Below are positions 1 through 11,372 of a stretch of DNA of 64,000 nt, one piece after another. Under the pieces are notes generated by a model. That model searched no databases and was not told the DNA's origin. It worked only from the letters and a program-made list of their open reading frames with translations. How positions within the stretch are numbered: the stretch's first letter is position 1; each line of letters opens with the position of its first letter. A program made the position numbers and the translations under genes. Origin of the DNA: Margaritifera margaritifera (lineage: Eukaryota > Mollusca > Bivalvia > Unionida > Margaritiferidae); NCBI GenBank assembly GCA_029931535.1, contig JAQPZY010001675.1, positions 2,106,001 through 2,170,000 on the forward strand, written 5' to 3'.

Positions 1-2210
1 ACAAATGTGACTTTTCTTCTTACTAGTATCAAAGGACATAAGACAAAGTACGAAATGTTCTTTGAAATTTGATTATATTTTCGTTGGTGGTAAAAATATG
101 GAGGTATTCATTAAGACTAAAATATGGTCACAAGAAATGCATAGTCAATCTTAACCATAAGCAAAAGTATATCAAGTACACCAAATGAGACCAACAAATA
201 TTGTCTGTTGAATTTGACTATTCCATACATTTAAATGTAATGGTTTGCTGGGTTCATTTCACTTCTTTGACATATATCCATGTTTGCTCTGTTCAAATGG
301 ACACAAAATGTATGACTAATGCAGAAAAACAAAGATGATAAATTAATAAATTATCAATTGAGAAATAGACCTTAACACACCCATGGGAATCCTATTAATG
401 CGTTTGTATGTTATACAATACAAACCATTTGTATAAAAAATAGAAGAAGAAAAAATGCAGCATGTTCCCAACATTTTGATTCAGTATAAGGTATAGTTTG
501 CAAAAAATGAATAATAGTACATTATAATGTACTATCTATATCTTGGATTTTAGTTTAAATCGCAAAAGTTTTTCATATTAATTACATAATTACCTACTTA
601 CCTATCTTCCTACTGAATATTTTCAATCATGTTTTTATTCATTTATAAGTTCTATGTTAGCTAATTACTTAGAATTAGGTGCGGCGTCTTCCAATGCTGC
701 GATGTATCCAACGTGGGATTAATGAGACGTGGCACAGTTTGAAACTTCAGTTCATTTATTTGATTAATTGTTAGTTAGGTAATTAATGAAGCTTTTAGAG
801 AAAATGTTTACCTAAAAAGCCCGTTTGAGTGTTGTTTTTTGCTGCGTCTTCACTATTGACAGTATTTCTTGTTGTGTATGTGACAGAACTGTCGGTGAAA
901 CCGCTGACCTTATGTGTATACGCATGGTGTTCACGTCCAGATGATATAGTTTCTGGTAATGATGATGACATTGTTAAGGATAAAGTACTTGATTCTTAAA
1001 AAAGAAGTAAAATCAGAGGTAATTTATCTGCCACAACGGCGACGCTATACACATTAGACATATTGCACAAATGTACATGTAGGCTTCATTGCACAGAAGT
1101 TATTTCTGAAACTAAAAAGAACTTTTCAGACGGATGTAGTTTTATCGGTGATGTACGTCTGTCTATGCGTCTATCCTTGCGTCCGTCCATCCACCAATTT
1201 GTTTTGCTAGTAACCTGAACTTCGTCTACAATGATTGAGGGATGATTCTGTATGCATGCTCTTTCCTGAGGACGATTAATCTGTTAGTGATCTTTTTCAG
1301 CGAGACTCTGTTATTAGATTCTTCAGTTCTTTCCTATTACTTGGAAGTGGCAACTAATAAGCATTTTTGTTTTTTAAATTTGACTTAACCATAAAAAAGA
1401 AAAAAAAAACACTTAACGGATGGCTTCCTGATGAGGCTTGTCTGAAGGCCTCTCAGAATTCTTGATATCTGGTTTCATCTCAGTAAGTATGGTGGACTCA
1501 GGTGCTGGGGATTTTGGGAAAATTAAAAACTTCAGAAGTTACATCAGGCTCTGCCCAACCAAAACAAGGTATTGACTGTATATCTGAAAAGATGCACACC
1601 AATAACCATATGTTTTAGTCAATGTTGGTATCGCAGTACATTTGCAAAAGCACTATGTTGTTGTCACGTTGTAAAGTTGTGGATCTTAATATGTTCTGAG
1701 CTGCTTAAAACATGCATATTTTATTTCATCACCACAACATTGTAAATGGTCAGCGGCATTTCAATGGTATATAATTCTTTAATCAGGATTTTTGTTTTTC
1801 AATATTCTTCAGCCTTTGTATAACATTTTGCTTGTTTGCCATTCAACCTTAAATAAATAAAGGTATCTTTTTACCTGTTCCATTGGTCTCGTAGATCATT
1901 CAACTTGCATGCCATTAACGTCAAACCTCAAAAAGGTCTCTTTGTCTTTTTCATCCCCACGCTTTAGCTGGAGCGGGGATATTGTAATACCTTCCTCTGT
2001 CTATCTGTCTGTCCGTCTGCTCCTTAAATGCTAGGTGGAAATTCATTTAACTTTGTACATGGGTGGCCCGTATGCTAACCCTCTGCGAGAGAGGTATAAT
2101 TGTTTGCTCCTCCCGTGAGTCCCTGCGAGAGGGTCCAGTATCAAATATACTACAATTGCAATTGCAGTGTCATTTTGAATATTTTTATTGTACTAAACTT
2201 ACATGTAATA
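1..2210. other. non-coding AT-rich stretch
   Basis: I see no convincing coding sequence here. Pyrimidine-rich tracts with CTGTCTGTC-like repeats occur near 1150-1200 and 1995-2025. A short self-complementary CCCC...GGGG segment near 1955-1979 just precedes the second tract. Together these resemble a dispersed repeat, but I cannot define its borders. Confidence 0.5.
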
Positions 2211-2214
2211 AAAG

Positions 2215-2915
2215 CAGGTTAAGCAGCAGCTGCTGCATCTACTACTACTACCACTACTACTACTACTAAAGCTGCTGCTGATGCCATTATTAATGTTGTT
2301 GATTGTACAATAAAAGTACTTCTACAAGTACTACTACTATGTCACTACTACTGATGCTTCTGTCGCTGTCTATGTCACTACTACTGCTGATGTCACTAAT
2401 ATCACTGTTGCTTCTACACTACTACTACTTCCAATGCCACCATTGCAGCTTATACTAGGTGGAAGCAGTAAAGGTTATAGTAAAAGTATGTATAATTATC
2501 CGAAGTCAGAAATGTAATAGTAACAGCAGCTGTTGTGTCAGTAATAGTAGCGATAGTTGTGGTAGTATTAGCATTAGTAATGCTAATAGTTAGTAGGAGT
2601 AGTAGCAGTAGTGTTGCTTTTGTAGAAACACTATCAGTAGTAGTGACATAAGTAATAGTAGTATTAGCTGTAATGGTGGCATTGGCAGTAGTATTAGTGT
2701 AACAGTGATATTAGTGACATCAGCAGTAGTAGTGACATAAACAGCGACAGACGCATCAGTAGTAGTACTTGTAGAAGAACTTTTATTGTACAATCAACAA
2801 TATTAATAGTCTCATCAGCAGCAACAACATTAGTAGTGGTAGTAGTAGCAGAAGCATCTTTAGTAGTAGTAGTAGTAGCAGCTGCTGCAATAGTAGTAGT
2901 AGCGATAGTAATAGT
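2215..2915. repeat. imperfect inverted repeat of trinucleotide-rich DNA
   Basis: The left arm (about 2215-2455) and right arm (about 2665-2915) are reverse complements over roughly 230 bp, separated by about 210 bp. Both arms contain ACT/AGC-type trinucleotide runs. They also share non-repetitive words in the same order, for example TTGATTGTACAATAAAAGT (2299-2317) and GATGTCACTAATATCACTGTT, so the symmetry is not a by-product of simple repeats. Short translated stretches here are Thr/Ala or Leu/Ser homopolymers and are not genes. Confidence 0.8.
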
Positions 2916-3159
2916 ATTGTTGAAATTCTTGTAGTGGGAGAAGGTGCAAATGGCAAGTAGCAACAAGAGCAGTATAGGAAAACAGCATGCAGACGTTAAA
3001 ACATGTCTAGGAGTTGATTTAATATTTAAAATTGTAGATCAATAATAATTTCGTCTATCTAGAAGCTTGAGAAAGTGGATAACAGTAAACAATGTAAACA
3101 GTATAAGAGTGGCGGTTTTTAGGACACCTGCAGTTATGACTTTATTTTTATTTTTTTTT

Positions 3160-3640
3160 AAATTTTCAAAGTGATTTCGAGAAGTATCACTAACTACTGT
3201 CAGATTTAAACGAAAATTCAGTCAAAAAACAATAGCAATTATCTAGAACTCACCACTTCTATACTACTATGTACACATTCCAAAATCAGGGATGGCTAAG
3301 CGAAGTACTCGTTCTCATTCACTGCATTTCCAAATTTTATAAAAATATATTGGTGGCTTAGTGATGTTCTAGTACCCCAGGACAGGTTACTAAGTTACTA
3401 TGGCAGAAACCTATCAGGTAATAAACCACTATTGATTAGACATTCCTTGATTAAATCAGCCAAACCTATTGGCAGAATCATCTTCATCATCTCATCGAAA
3501 ATAAGTTGGTATGGTGGTGCAATTTCGAATTCTAGAATTTTTAATAACAATACAATACTCTACACGACACAATGCGAGCAGTATGGAGTGATGCATGATA
3601 TACTTTATAAAGAAATATACCAAACAAAATATTTAAAAAA
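3160..3640 (-). repeat. left inverted repeat of Polinton-like element
   Basis: Read on the minus strand, this segment matches 7500-8035 on the plus strand in the same order of blocks. These include TATCATGCATCACTCCATAC, GAGATGATGAAG, CAATAGTGGTTTA, GGTACTAGAACATCACTA, TGGAATGTGTACAT and CGTTTAAATCTGACAGTA. The two arms clearly share ancestry but have diverged. By eye I estimate roughly 70% identity with indels; this is not computed. Confidence 0.65.
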
Positions 3641-4159
3641 ATTAGAAAGGCAACCTAGGTATTACAAAAATGAGTAATAATATATCAGCTACTAAATGTC
3701 GATATTGTAAATATGATGGAGTGCTTTTCGGACGACATATTGAAAAACATACCAATGTTATTAATAGAAGAGAAACAAAGTACGAAAGAACAAACAACTT
3801 TAATAACAGCACAAGCAGATGCAATAGAACAAAAAGCAAAACAGCAAATCGAATGTCTTTCTTCTTTATGTGGCTAATTTTTTCATACATAGATGGTGAA
3901 TGTATTGCATGCTCTTTGATTATCTTGTTCTAGGGACACCAGTATTTTGCATGCTCTTCGTATATTTTTGTCCTTCTCAAGCTCGGAGAATATCTTAAAC
4001 ACTAGCGACAAATTGAACTGCTTTGTGATGTCACTCGCACTTTGTATTTCACAGATACTAGTCCAATACATGCCCTTAACTATAGGTGGGTCTAGTATGT
4101 GATCCATTTGTAATAAATTGGTTTTAAAGATTCGGTTCGTTTTAAAATGATTCATTTTA

Positions 4160-6060
4160 ACAGAACAGCTGTGCGCGGATATGCTGCTAAATAGCTACAA
4201 AGTAGCGTATTTACACTGTCAACTAAATAACGTTTATCATCAGGACAGGATAGAGCCACTTTGTTCATTTCATTCGTGTACATATCATTAGTGTACGACC
4301 TAAGTAATGTCGTTGTTGGTAATTGTCCACATGATTTAATATACACTCCTTGTACATATCACATCTCAAACATTTAGCTAATTTCACTGATTTCTTCATC
4401 CCTTTACGGACTTTCTTCTCATTTGGTCAGTTTTGAATGAACAGAGTTTTTACCCTAGCCAACTTAACTCTCTTATATGTGTGCCGTTTAGCTCATCTGT
4501 GAATAAACCGACAACCTTCTTGTTTACTTGATGGATGTCATAAATGTTGTCCTTACTACAGCCGCTTGTATTAAAAAAGTATATTTTCTTTCATGTCTTC
4601 ATAAAAATGATCTGTATCACCATTGATACATAATGAATCTGTATATGTGAATAGTAGCTTAATTCTGTCGTCATATTTGTTTTTGAACTTGTTGTAGTAA
4701 AAATCATACATTAGCCACTTGCTTAATTCTAACATCGAAATTCCACCATATATCGGTTTTGTAAGTTTAATCTTTTCGTTTCTCATACTCACAAGTACTA
4801 AATCGTCATCTATGATATTTCTGTTTGCAAACCACAGATCTTTTTTGTAACATACCATATTTTTTTTCATCTGTATATATTTTCACTGTTCTTTTTTGTC
4901 CAATTCTCCATCTGTTTGCCAAATACAGCACAGTTCATACATTTTAAAGACGTCCTTCTCAAAATCGTTGGCTGGTTTTTATCTCAATGAAGTATTGAGC
5001 TCGAGATAGGACTTGAACTAAGGATGCCGATTGGAAAAAAATGACCCTGTGTGCATTTGTCACTTTTACTCCCAACTCCACGTAAAGCTTTCCTGTAGTG
5101 TTCTTATTTTTCAACGTACATAACAACTTAGCCACTGTTAGTTTAATTGCCATTTTTTTTCTTGAATGAATTTAGTTTGCAGATCGTTAAGAACTTCTAT
5201 GGATGTCACAATTTCTCTGGAGCAATATGGGTAGTCTTTGAAATATTCGTATACATATTTTGTAATTTTCAAACCTACTTCCAAATAAAGCTTGTTTAAT
5301 TGTTCTAAATGATGGTGTGTATTCTTTGTGTATTGCCTTCAGATACATGCAAATCCGGAAGGTGTGTGTTTTGTAGTTTTCTCTCTTAAACTTTAATGTG
5401 TCTCTGACTTTCAACTTTGTTCATTCTTGGAGATGATGTTACATCATTCTTGGCATAACTAACAAGGTGTTATATGCCTCTAGCAGACCTCATCTCTGGA
5501 GATGCACTGTATGTGCTTCATCAGAATTAAACAACACACATTCAAAGTTACAATCACAAAAACAATACAGTCACAATAAACAACAAACGGAACTTTGAGC
5601 TGTTGATGAAAGATTTTGAATTTGACAACAGAACCATTATTTGACATGATGTGAACCAATTTTCATATTTTAAAGCACAACACTTTGCACTGAATAAATT
5701 TTGATGCTTTGTTGAAGTGGTTGAAACACTGCTTACATATGATGTTTGATTTTTGTGTTTATCTATTTGACGTTATACCAGTCTAGATAAATTCCTAATA
5801 CCCATATCATGAAATTTATCCACGCCTTCGAAAATTATGAACATATCAACGTGTGATCCTTTTTTTTCTCCTAACACTTTAACCGGTCTAATGTATCAAT
5901 GATTTCACAGACCCTAACGAATATAGGTATCAGACCACTAATTGTTTTACAGCCAGAAAACCAGTCTACTGGTGGGGGAATAAAAAATGAAGTACTAAAG
6001 ATTTTGAAATGCACCCATTCGCTAGTAAATGGATTTAATTTTCTTCCATTATACATTTCG
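4160..6060 (-). pseudogene. family-B DNA polymerase (Polinton type), degenerate
   Basis: Fragments in shifting frames follow the order of a protein-primed family-B DNA polymerase. At about 4959-5153 there is a segment with LYVELGVKVTNAHRV, typical of the region before the palm. At 4571-4870 is the stretch around the KPIYGGISMLELSKW motif and the metal-binding C motif. Near 4152-4346 is the C-terminal DDKRYLVD segment. The C motif reads FTYTDS where active relatives have two aspartates, so one catalytic Asp is lost. Several stops and frameshifts separate the parts. Weak similarity to the N-terminal zinc-binding/exonuclease region may continue to about 6060. The enzyme would replicate the transposon genome; this copy cannot be functional. 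Confidence 0.8.
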
Positions 6061-6983
6061 TAAATTTCAATCTATGCACTATAGTTGACAACAAAAATAT
6101 GTATTTTTATTTTGATATAATGTATTTAATTTCCTACTGACAAAATATCATATGGACTCTTGGTGTGAGGCTATATTATTAGGTGCAGACTAGGCAGTCT
6201 CCCTGTATAGGAGCACGAGGCTCAAGAAAATGCTACGAAATACCTGTGTTTCAAGGCTGAAAACAATTTCTCAAACTCTAATGAATGAAGCATGTGTGAT
6301 TTATATGCCAACTTAATGAAGAAATTATTTTTATTTTCTAATACATTAACATTAAGTTCTATGGGAAATGAATTAGTGGTCCGATCCCTAGATTGAATTC
6401 TTCCTCAAATTTGCAGATGTCATCTAGAATTCAATGTTTGTAAAATCTTCTCCATCAGTAAATAAATAAAATTACGATTTTAATACACAGGGAATTTTCA
6501 ATATGTATCAATGTGCTAAAGTTTTGTTGTCAACTCTGCTGACAAAGAGCGCCATAGACGCTTGACTTGTCAATGAAGTTGAGGCGCACATTCTGTTAAT
6601 CATGAATTTATTATGAATTTTAGACTCTAGGTGTGGGCTCATAGAGCGGATTTGTACGAGTTTTATACATTCACATACTGTTTTGTGTCTAAATCATGCT
6701 ACTATATATTTCATCTACCCTCCTGTACTTACTTTTTTTAAACAAACTATTTCATACATCGAAGGATATCAGTATGTTACATTTAATGCTAGCTAGTGAG
6801 ATTTAGTTAGTGTCTCGCTGTGGCAATTTAATACTTACTTTTTTCGTATCTAAATATTTACCAATGCCTAAACAATGTCAATGTTGAACGCTCATAGCTG
6901 AGGGCATGTAAAATATAACCATGCACGTGAAAGAGAGCACCCTGAATAGGTAGAAAAATTCAATGCACTACAACTGAAATACA

Positions 6984-7260
6984 TTAATGGCAACCGAAGA
7001 GAACAAACAACAAGAGAAACAACAAGAAACAATACAACAGCTTGAGATAAAGAAACGTCAAAGATGAAAGTCTAGAAAAAGCAGATAAGAAAATGTCAGC
7101 AGAGGAAACGTACAATTTTATTTCAATGGAATTCAACATTTGAATAACAAAATAGATGTTTTGTACCAACAGACTCAGGAATTAGATGGAAGCTTGAACC
7201 AGTTTCTTATTTTAGACGTGATACATGCCAAAGAAAATGTTGAAGAGTTGAAAAAGTAAT
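6984..7260 (+). pseudogene. coiled-coil-like ORF remnant inside the Polinton-like element
   Basis: From the ATG at 6988 the plus strand reads a Gln/Lys/Glu-rich helix (MATEENKQQEKQQ...). Two stops interrupt it, and a further Asn/Leu/Glu-rich stretch follows up to the stop near 7259. The composition suggests a coiled coil. I do not recognise a family. Its position inside the inverted repeats, opposite in strand to the polymerase, suggests a second gene of the element. Confidence 0.3.
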
Positions 7261-7499
7261 TACTGGGAGACACAAAAAGCAATGTAACAGAATTGAAAAA
7301 GGTTTTTAATCTCTGTCATGGCAATATATTAGCATGATTTTTAAAATATACCTAGTAATTAAAGTTGTAGAGCTAACGCCTAGGTGAAACCAAAATTGAC
7401 GAATCAAATGTTAACTCAGAGCCTGATCCATTTGAGCCCAAAATAACAGTTTCATATTTAAATTACCATAATGCATGCATCCCTGAGCTGTTATAGTTT

Positions 7500-8035
7500 C
7501 TTTCCTTGATTAAATGAGCAAAACGAAGAGCATCGTCAATACACTGTATCATGCAGCACTCCGTACTGCTTTCATTATGTCATATAGTGTATTGCTATGC
7601 AAAATTTTAAAACTCAAAATTGGACCACCACACAAACTAAGTTTCGAAGAGATGATGAAGTTAATTGTGCCATGAGGATTGTCTAAATTAATTAGTGACT
7701 ATCTAATCAGTAGTGGTTTAGTACCTGACCAAATTCTACCATAGTATTCTTTTAAATTGCCGTACAGAGGTACTAGAACGACACTAGGTTAGCAATAATT
7801 TGTTGTTGTTATATTTGTAAGGTCGGTGTAGTGGTACGAGTACCTCTCTAGGCAACACATTATTTTGGAATGTGAACATTGTAGTATAGCCGGATTCTGT
7901 GTTACTGCTGTTGTTTCGTGACTGATTTTTCCTTTAAATCTGGCAGTATTGATGAGTATTTATCAATTTAGTTTCATGTTTGTGTAGTTTGTAATGTAGC
8001 CTATATTCTGTACGCCACTTTGAAAATTGAAAAAG
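7500..8035 (+). repeat. right inverted repeat of Polinton-like element
   Basis: This is the partner of 3160-3640. Matching blocks are TGTATCATGCAGCACTCCGTAC, GAGATGATGAAG, CAGTAGTGGTTTA, GGTACTAGAACGACACTA, TGGAATGTGAACAT and CCTTTAAATCTGGCAGTA. A 30-bp word, CTAGAACTCACC-CTTCTATAC, occurs just outside this arm (about 8063) and again in direct orientation inside the left arm (about 3246). The borders are therefore complex. Confidence 0.65.
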
Positions 8036-8224
8036 AAACCGTCACAATAATTGGATGTTACCTAGAACTCACCCCTTCTATACAACTAATGTAACTGATA
8101 ATCAGTATAAATGATGATGTGTAATAACATACTATCTAATAAAATTGAAGAATAAATTTAAAATGTACCTTTCATGTAACAGTAAGATAATTCCACCTCA
8201 CATAGAAAAGTTACAGTAACTCAC

Positions 8225-8396
8225 TTTTGACTTGGGAGCTTGTCTTCTATGAGATAAGAATCATCAAAAAAACAAAAACCGTTGGTGTGTGCAACATCAG
8301 CTTTTATCACATTGGTCAGTTGTGGAGTACAGCATTTATCTGATTTGCATTTAAGAGTGCCCTTCACGCTATGTCCATCACAGTTAAACAATTGCA
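8225..8396 (-). CDS. candidate internal exon, Cys-rich peptide
   Basis: On the minus strand a pyrimidine-rich acceptor (TTCTTCTTTTATTTAG) precedes an open 172-nt stretch ending in AAAA followed by the donor GTGAGT. The encoded peptide contains CDGHSVKGTLKCKSDKCCT, a cysteine-rich pattern reminiscent of secreted domains, but I do not recognise the family. A longer open frame runs through the acceptor to 8631, but the upstream part is low-complexity and Phe/Leu-rich. No neighbouring exon was found, so this may be an isolated or fortuitous signal. Confidence 0.35.
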
Positions 8397-8921
8397 CTAA
8401 ATAAAAGAAGAAATGAATAAATTTACACATAAACTGTGAGCAAACGATATATAATAAACTCCGAGATAACGATACGAAATTGATTGATGATTCCATTAGC
8501 CATACACAACCATTCTTAAAAAAATAAATAAATAAATTAGTAGAATAGCCACACCCCTCTGTATGCATAAGCGATGCATTTGCAAGATATATTTTATTTT
8601 TAACAATATATAGGTTCATAAGGAGGTTCACGTTAATCTAATCTAATATTTATCCATTTGGACAAAGTTAACGTTGATGGCATCCAATGGGTACTTAACA
8701 ATAACAAATAGTACTTTGTTCTTTAGCCATGTCATGAAAAATGTTTAAAGTCTTCTAAGTTATGAAAGCTCAGTTCGTCTTTTGGGAATGCTTTGGATGA
8801 CTGATATCACGATTTTAGCTTTTTGGAAAAAAGAGCGAAAATAAAATCAAAAAGAAAATGGAAAGCATGTTTCTGAAAATAACTCGTCATTTTCAAATTA
8901 TTACGAGGAAAACTACTTACT

Positions 8922-9250
8922 ATCGTGTACTGTGATGTCTGTGCTAAAATCTCCAAATGTCTATAGTGTAATGTGCTGTCTGTGCTAAAGTCTCCAAACT
9001 TCTATAGTGTAATGTGATGTCTGTGCTAAAATCTCCAAATGTCTATAGTGTAATGTGCTGTCTGTGCTAAAGTCTCCAAACTTCTATAGTGTAATGTGAT
9101 GTCTGTTCTAAAGTCTCCAAACTTCTATAGAGTAATGTGATGTCTGTGCTAAGGTCTCCAAACGTCTATAGTGCAATGTGATGTCTGTGATAAGGTCTCC
9201 AAACGTCTATACTGTAATGTGATGTAAGTGCTAAAGTCTACAAACGTCTA
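8922..9250 (+). repeat. 41-bp minisatellite, about 8 copies
   Basis: The unit is TCTATAGTGTAATGTGATGT plus CTGTGCTAAAGTCTCCAAACG, with successive starts at 8960, 9001 and so on (period 41). Early copies alternate two variants, GATGTCTG...AAAATCTCCAAATG and GCTGTCTG...AAAGTCTCCAAACT, giving an 82-bp dimer pattern that breaks down in the later copies. Confidence 0.9.
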
Positions 9251-10276
9251 TCAACTTCGGATTTGTTCTTTATTATTTCACCGATGTATAAATCTACACG
9301 TCAAATCTTGAAGGATAGTTTTATGTTTTCATGATGTATATCCTTCTTTTTTCGAAAACCTGATTTTCATTTAAGCTGTCGTTTATGTAGTTTTATATTA
9401 GGTTGATTCAATGTATATTCTGTGCATTAAATTTGTATTGTTTCTCCAGTATATGTTATACACTGATATCAATAAACTATTGTATGTTTACACAGTATAC
9501 TCGTTATATACAAACTAGACTGAAACCAGTCAAGATTAATTAAGCAGCATCACGGTAAATGGGGTTTTTACTTTATTATTTGCAGAATAATAATAAGATA
9601 AGTAACGTGGTGACCACTTTTATCGACAATAAATTATATGTAAGAAACAACATCCAAGGAAATATTACTATCAATGAAATCTTATCATAAGTTTTCAAGA
9701 TCTGAACATAAGATGCCAATATAATTATCAGGAGCACTGTAAAATAAGTACGTACATACAGCAATATAGTTTTAGCTACATACCTTTTGTGATGTAACAT
9801 AACAAGCAGAATCCAGCTATATGTCCACCAAAGCGATTTAATGTGAGCCCCATCTTCAGACAAAAAGTGTGTCCTAAACAAACAGCTTATCTATGTAAGA
9901 AACTCCTTCACAACGAAGTCATTATTTCATACCTTTCATTGAAAGTTAGATCAACTGCACATAAATAATTTGATGTTTAGAAGGCCCACCCTACGTTTAC
10001 GTAATAGTGTTTGTCCCTGATGATAAATTCATTCAATGACGAATTTCCTGAGACAGATATTATGTCTCGTTTGTGTACATGCAAATACATTTTTATTTAT
10101 AGCCTTCGTGGTTTCTTAATAACACTGATTTAACGAACATCCTGAAAGACTGTTCAGTAGGTAAGCAAAACAACAATACGTGTATATGCCTAATGCTTTG
10201 CTTAGACAAGTCCATAGCTGAATGGACTGAGATATTCCAGAGGGCCTTGGTCGGATTCATAAGACATTTTCCAAGA
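9251..10276. other. non-coding stretch
   Basis: AT-rich sequence without splice-bounded open frames or recognisable repeats. The open frames at 9576-9881 and 10093-10299 (minus) have no recognisable motif or coding bias. Confidence 0.4.
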
Positions 10277-10438
10277 CCAGGGCCCGATTGCACAAACAAA
10301 AGTTAAGTCTAGACCTACATTTCAGTTTAGAATCGAGCGATCTGATTGGCTGAAATTTAGTCTCACCTAAAATTGATCAATCAGATGTCTGAAGTCTAGA
10401 CTTATATTAAAACTTATGTTGTTGAAATTGAGATCAGG
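10277..10438. mobile_element. small TIR element (MITE-like), degenerate
   Basis: The start, CCAGGGCCCGATTGCACAAA, matches the reverse complement of the end (10411-10438, AACTTATGTTGTTGAAATTG...) with several mismatches. Just inside are perfect inverted copies TAAGTCTAGAC (10304-10314) and GTCTAGACTTA (10394-10404). Total length is about 162 bp with no coding capacity. Structure and size fit a miniature inverted-repeat transposable element. No clear target duplication was found. Confidence 0.6.
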
Positions 10439-11009
10439 TCTCAAACTGGCTACACTATTGTTGCAAATCTAGCATCTTTCACACTTCCACCGCGTCTCCC
10501 CAAAATGGATTTTTATTTGATTCTCATAGTAAGGGTAAGATTTGAGGTCGCGATCAAAATGTTCCTTATTATGTGATTAATTTTCAGAGACAAATTTGTA
10601 ATAACAGGTGTGACTTACCATTAACCGTCCAATAAAAGTCAGCCAATATCTCTTAAGTTTTTGAACGGATAAAGCATGGCTGTTTACTCGTTGGGACCCT
10701 GTGTTTAAGGTTTAGAAAATATCTGATTATTTATAGTTCTATAATGTGATGGGGCCGAACATTTTTATATAAATTCAGAGTTGTAGAGTCTTGTATATCC
10801 TGTCTCATCTAGGGACAAATCCCTTTCGGATAAAAGGTAGTTCCATCACCTGTTCATTTAAGATATACAGTGGATATTTGATAGAGATAAACTCATCATC
10901 CAGATAAAAATCTTTCTATTGTAATTTTTTTGACGATCCATATTATTTATTTATTTGATTATTTCTCCAATGTGGAAATTGATATATGACAGTGGATGTA
11001 CATTACATA

Positions 11010-11075
11010 TATGTCTCGCTAGCCTAACGGTAACCAAGTGAGACAATATGACCTGGGTAGTGTGCAATTACGTTC
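11010..11075 (+). repeat. possible decayed tRNA-derived SINE head
   Basis: CTCGCTAGCCTAACGGTAACC resembles a tRNA A-box region. A degraded B-box-like segment (around 11061-11079) follows at a tRNA-like distance. It is too decayed for a firm call. Confidence 0.25.
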
Positions 11076-11215
11076 CCTGTTTTAATACAATCTTTCTATG
11101 TATGACATGAGTTCTATTTCCCTCTCCGTGCTTTTTTGTTTTGTTTTTTTTGGGGGTTTTTTTTGTAATTCACGCAGATATTGAAGCTGGTGAACAATCT
11201 GAATAGAATTTATTC

Positions 11216-11372
11216 TCATACCAATCTGGCCATCAGTCACCAATGGCAGCCTCCAGATACCAATCTAGCCATCAGTCAACAAAAGCAGCCTACAAATACC
11301 CATTTGGCCATCAGTCACCAAAGGCAGCCTACAGATACCAATCTGGCCATCAGTCACCAAAGGCAGCCTATG
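11216..11372 (+). repeat. 39-bp minisatellite, about 4 copies
   Basis: The unit is GGCCATCAGTCACCAAAGGC plus AGCCTACAGATACCAATCT. Because 39 is a multiple of three, both strands stay open (plus-strand period 13 residues, for example TNLAISHQRQPTD). Nothing else supports a gene. Confidence 0.85.

Larger units (their letters stand above)
3100..8100. mobile_element. decayed Polinton/Maverick-like element with long inverted repeats
   Basis: A degenerate family-B DNA polymerase gene (minus strand, about 4160-6060) lies between two diverged sequences that are reverse complements of each other, at about 3160-3640 and 7500-8035. Polintons are large self-synthesising DNA transposons with a protein-primed PolB, an integrase, capsid genes and terminal inverted repeats of hundreds of bp. 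At about 4.9 kb this copy is much shorter than the usual 15-20 kb and shows no integrase or packaging ATPase, so I read it as internally deleted. I could not identify exact ends or a 6-bp target duplication. Confidence 0.6.

Noticed and set aside
2063..2966. Several open frames rich in Thr, Ala, Leu or Ser
   Set aside because: They are translations of trinucleotide repeats and switch strand and frame with the repeat phase.
4975..5100. tRNA-like B box (TAGTTCAAGTCC on the minus strand)
   Set aside because: It lies inside the polymerase pseudogene coding sequence, and no matching A box or acceptor stem is present.
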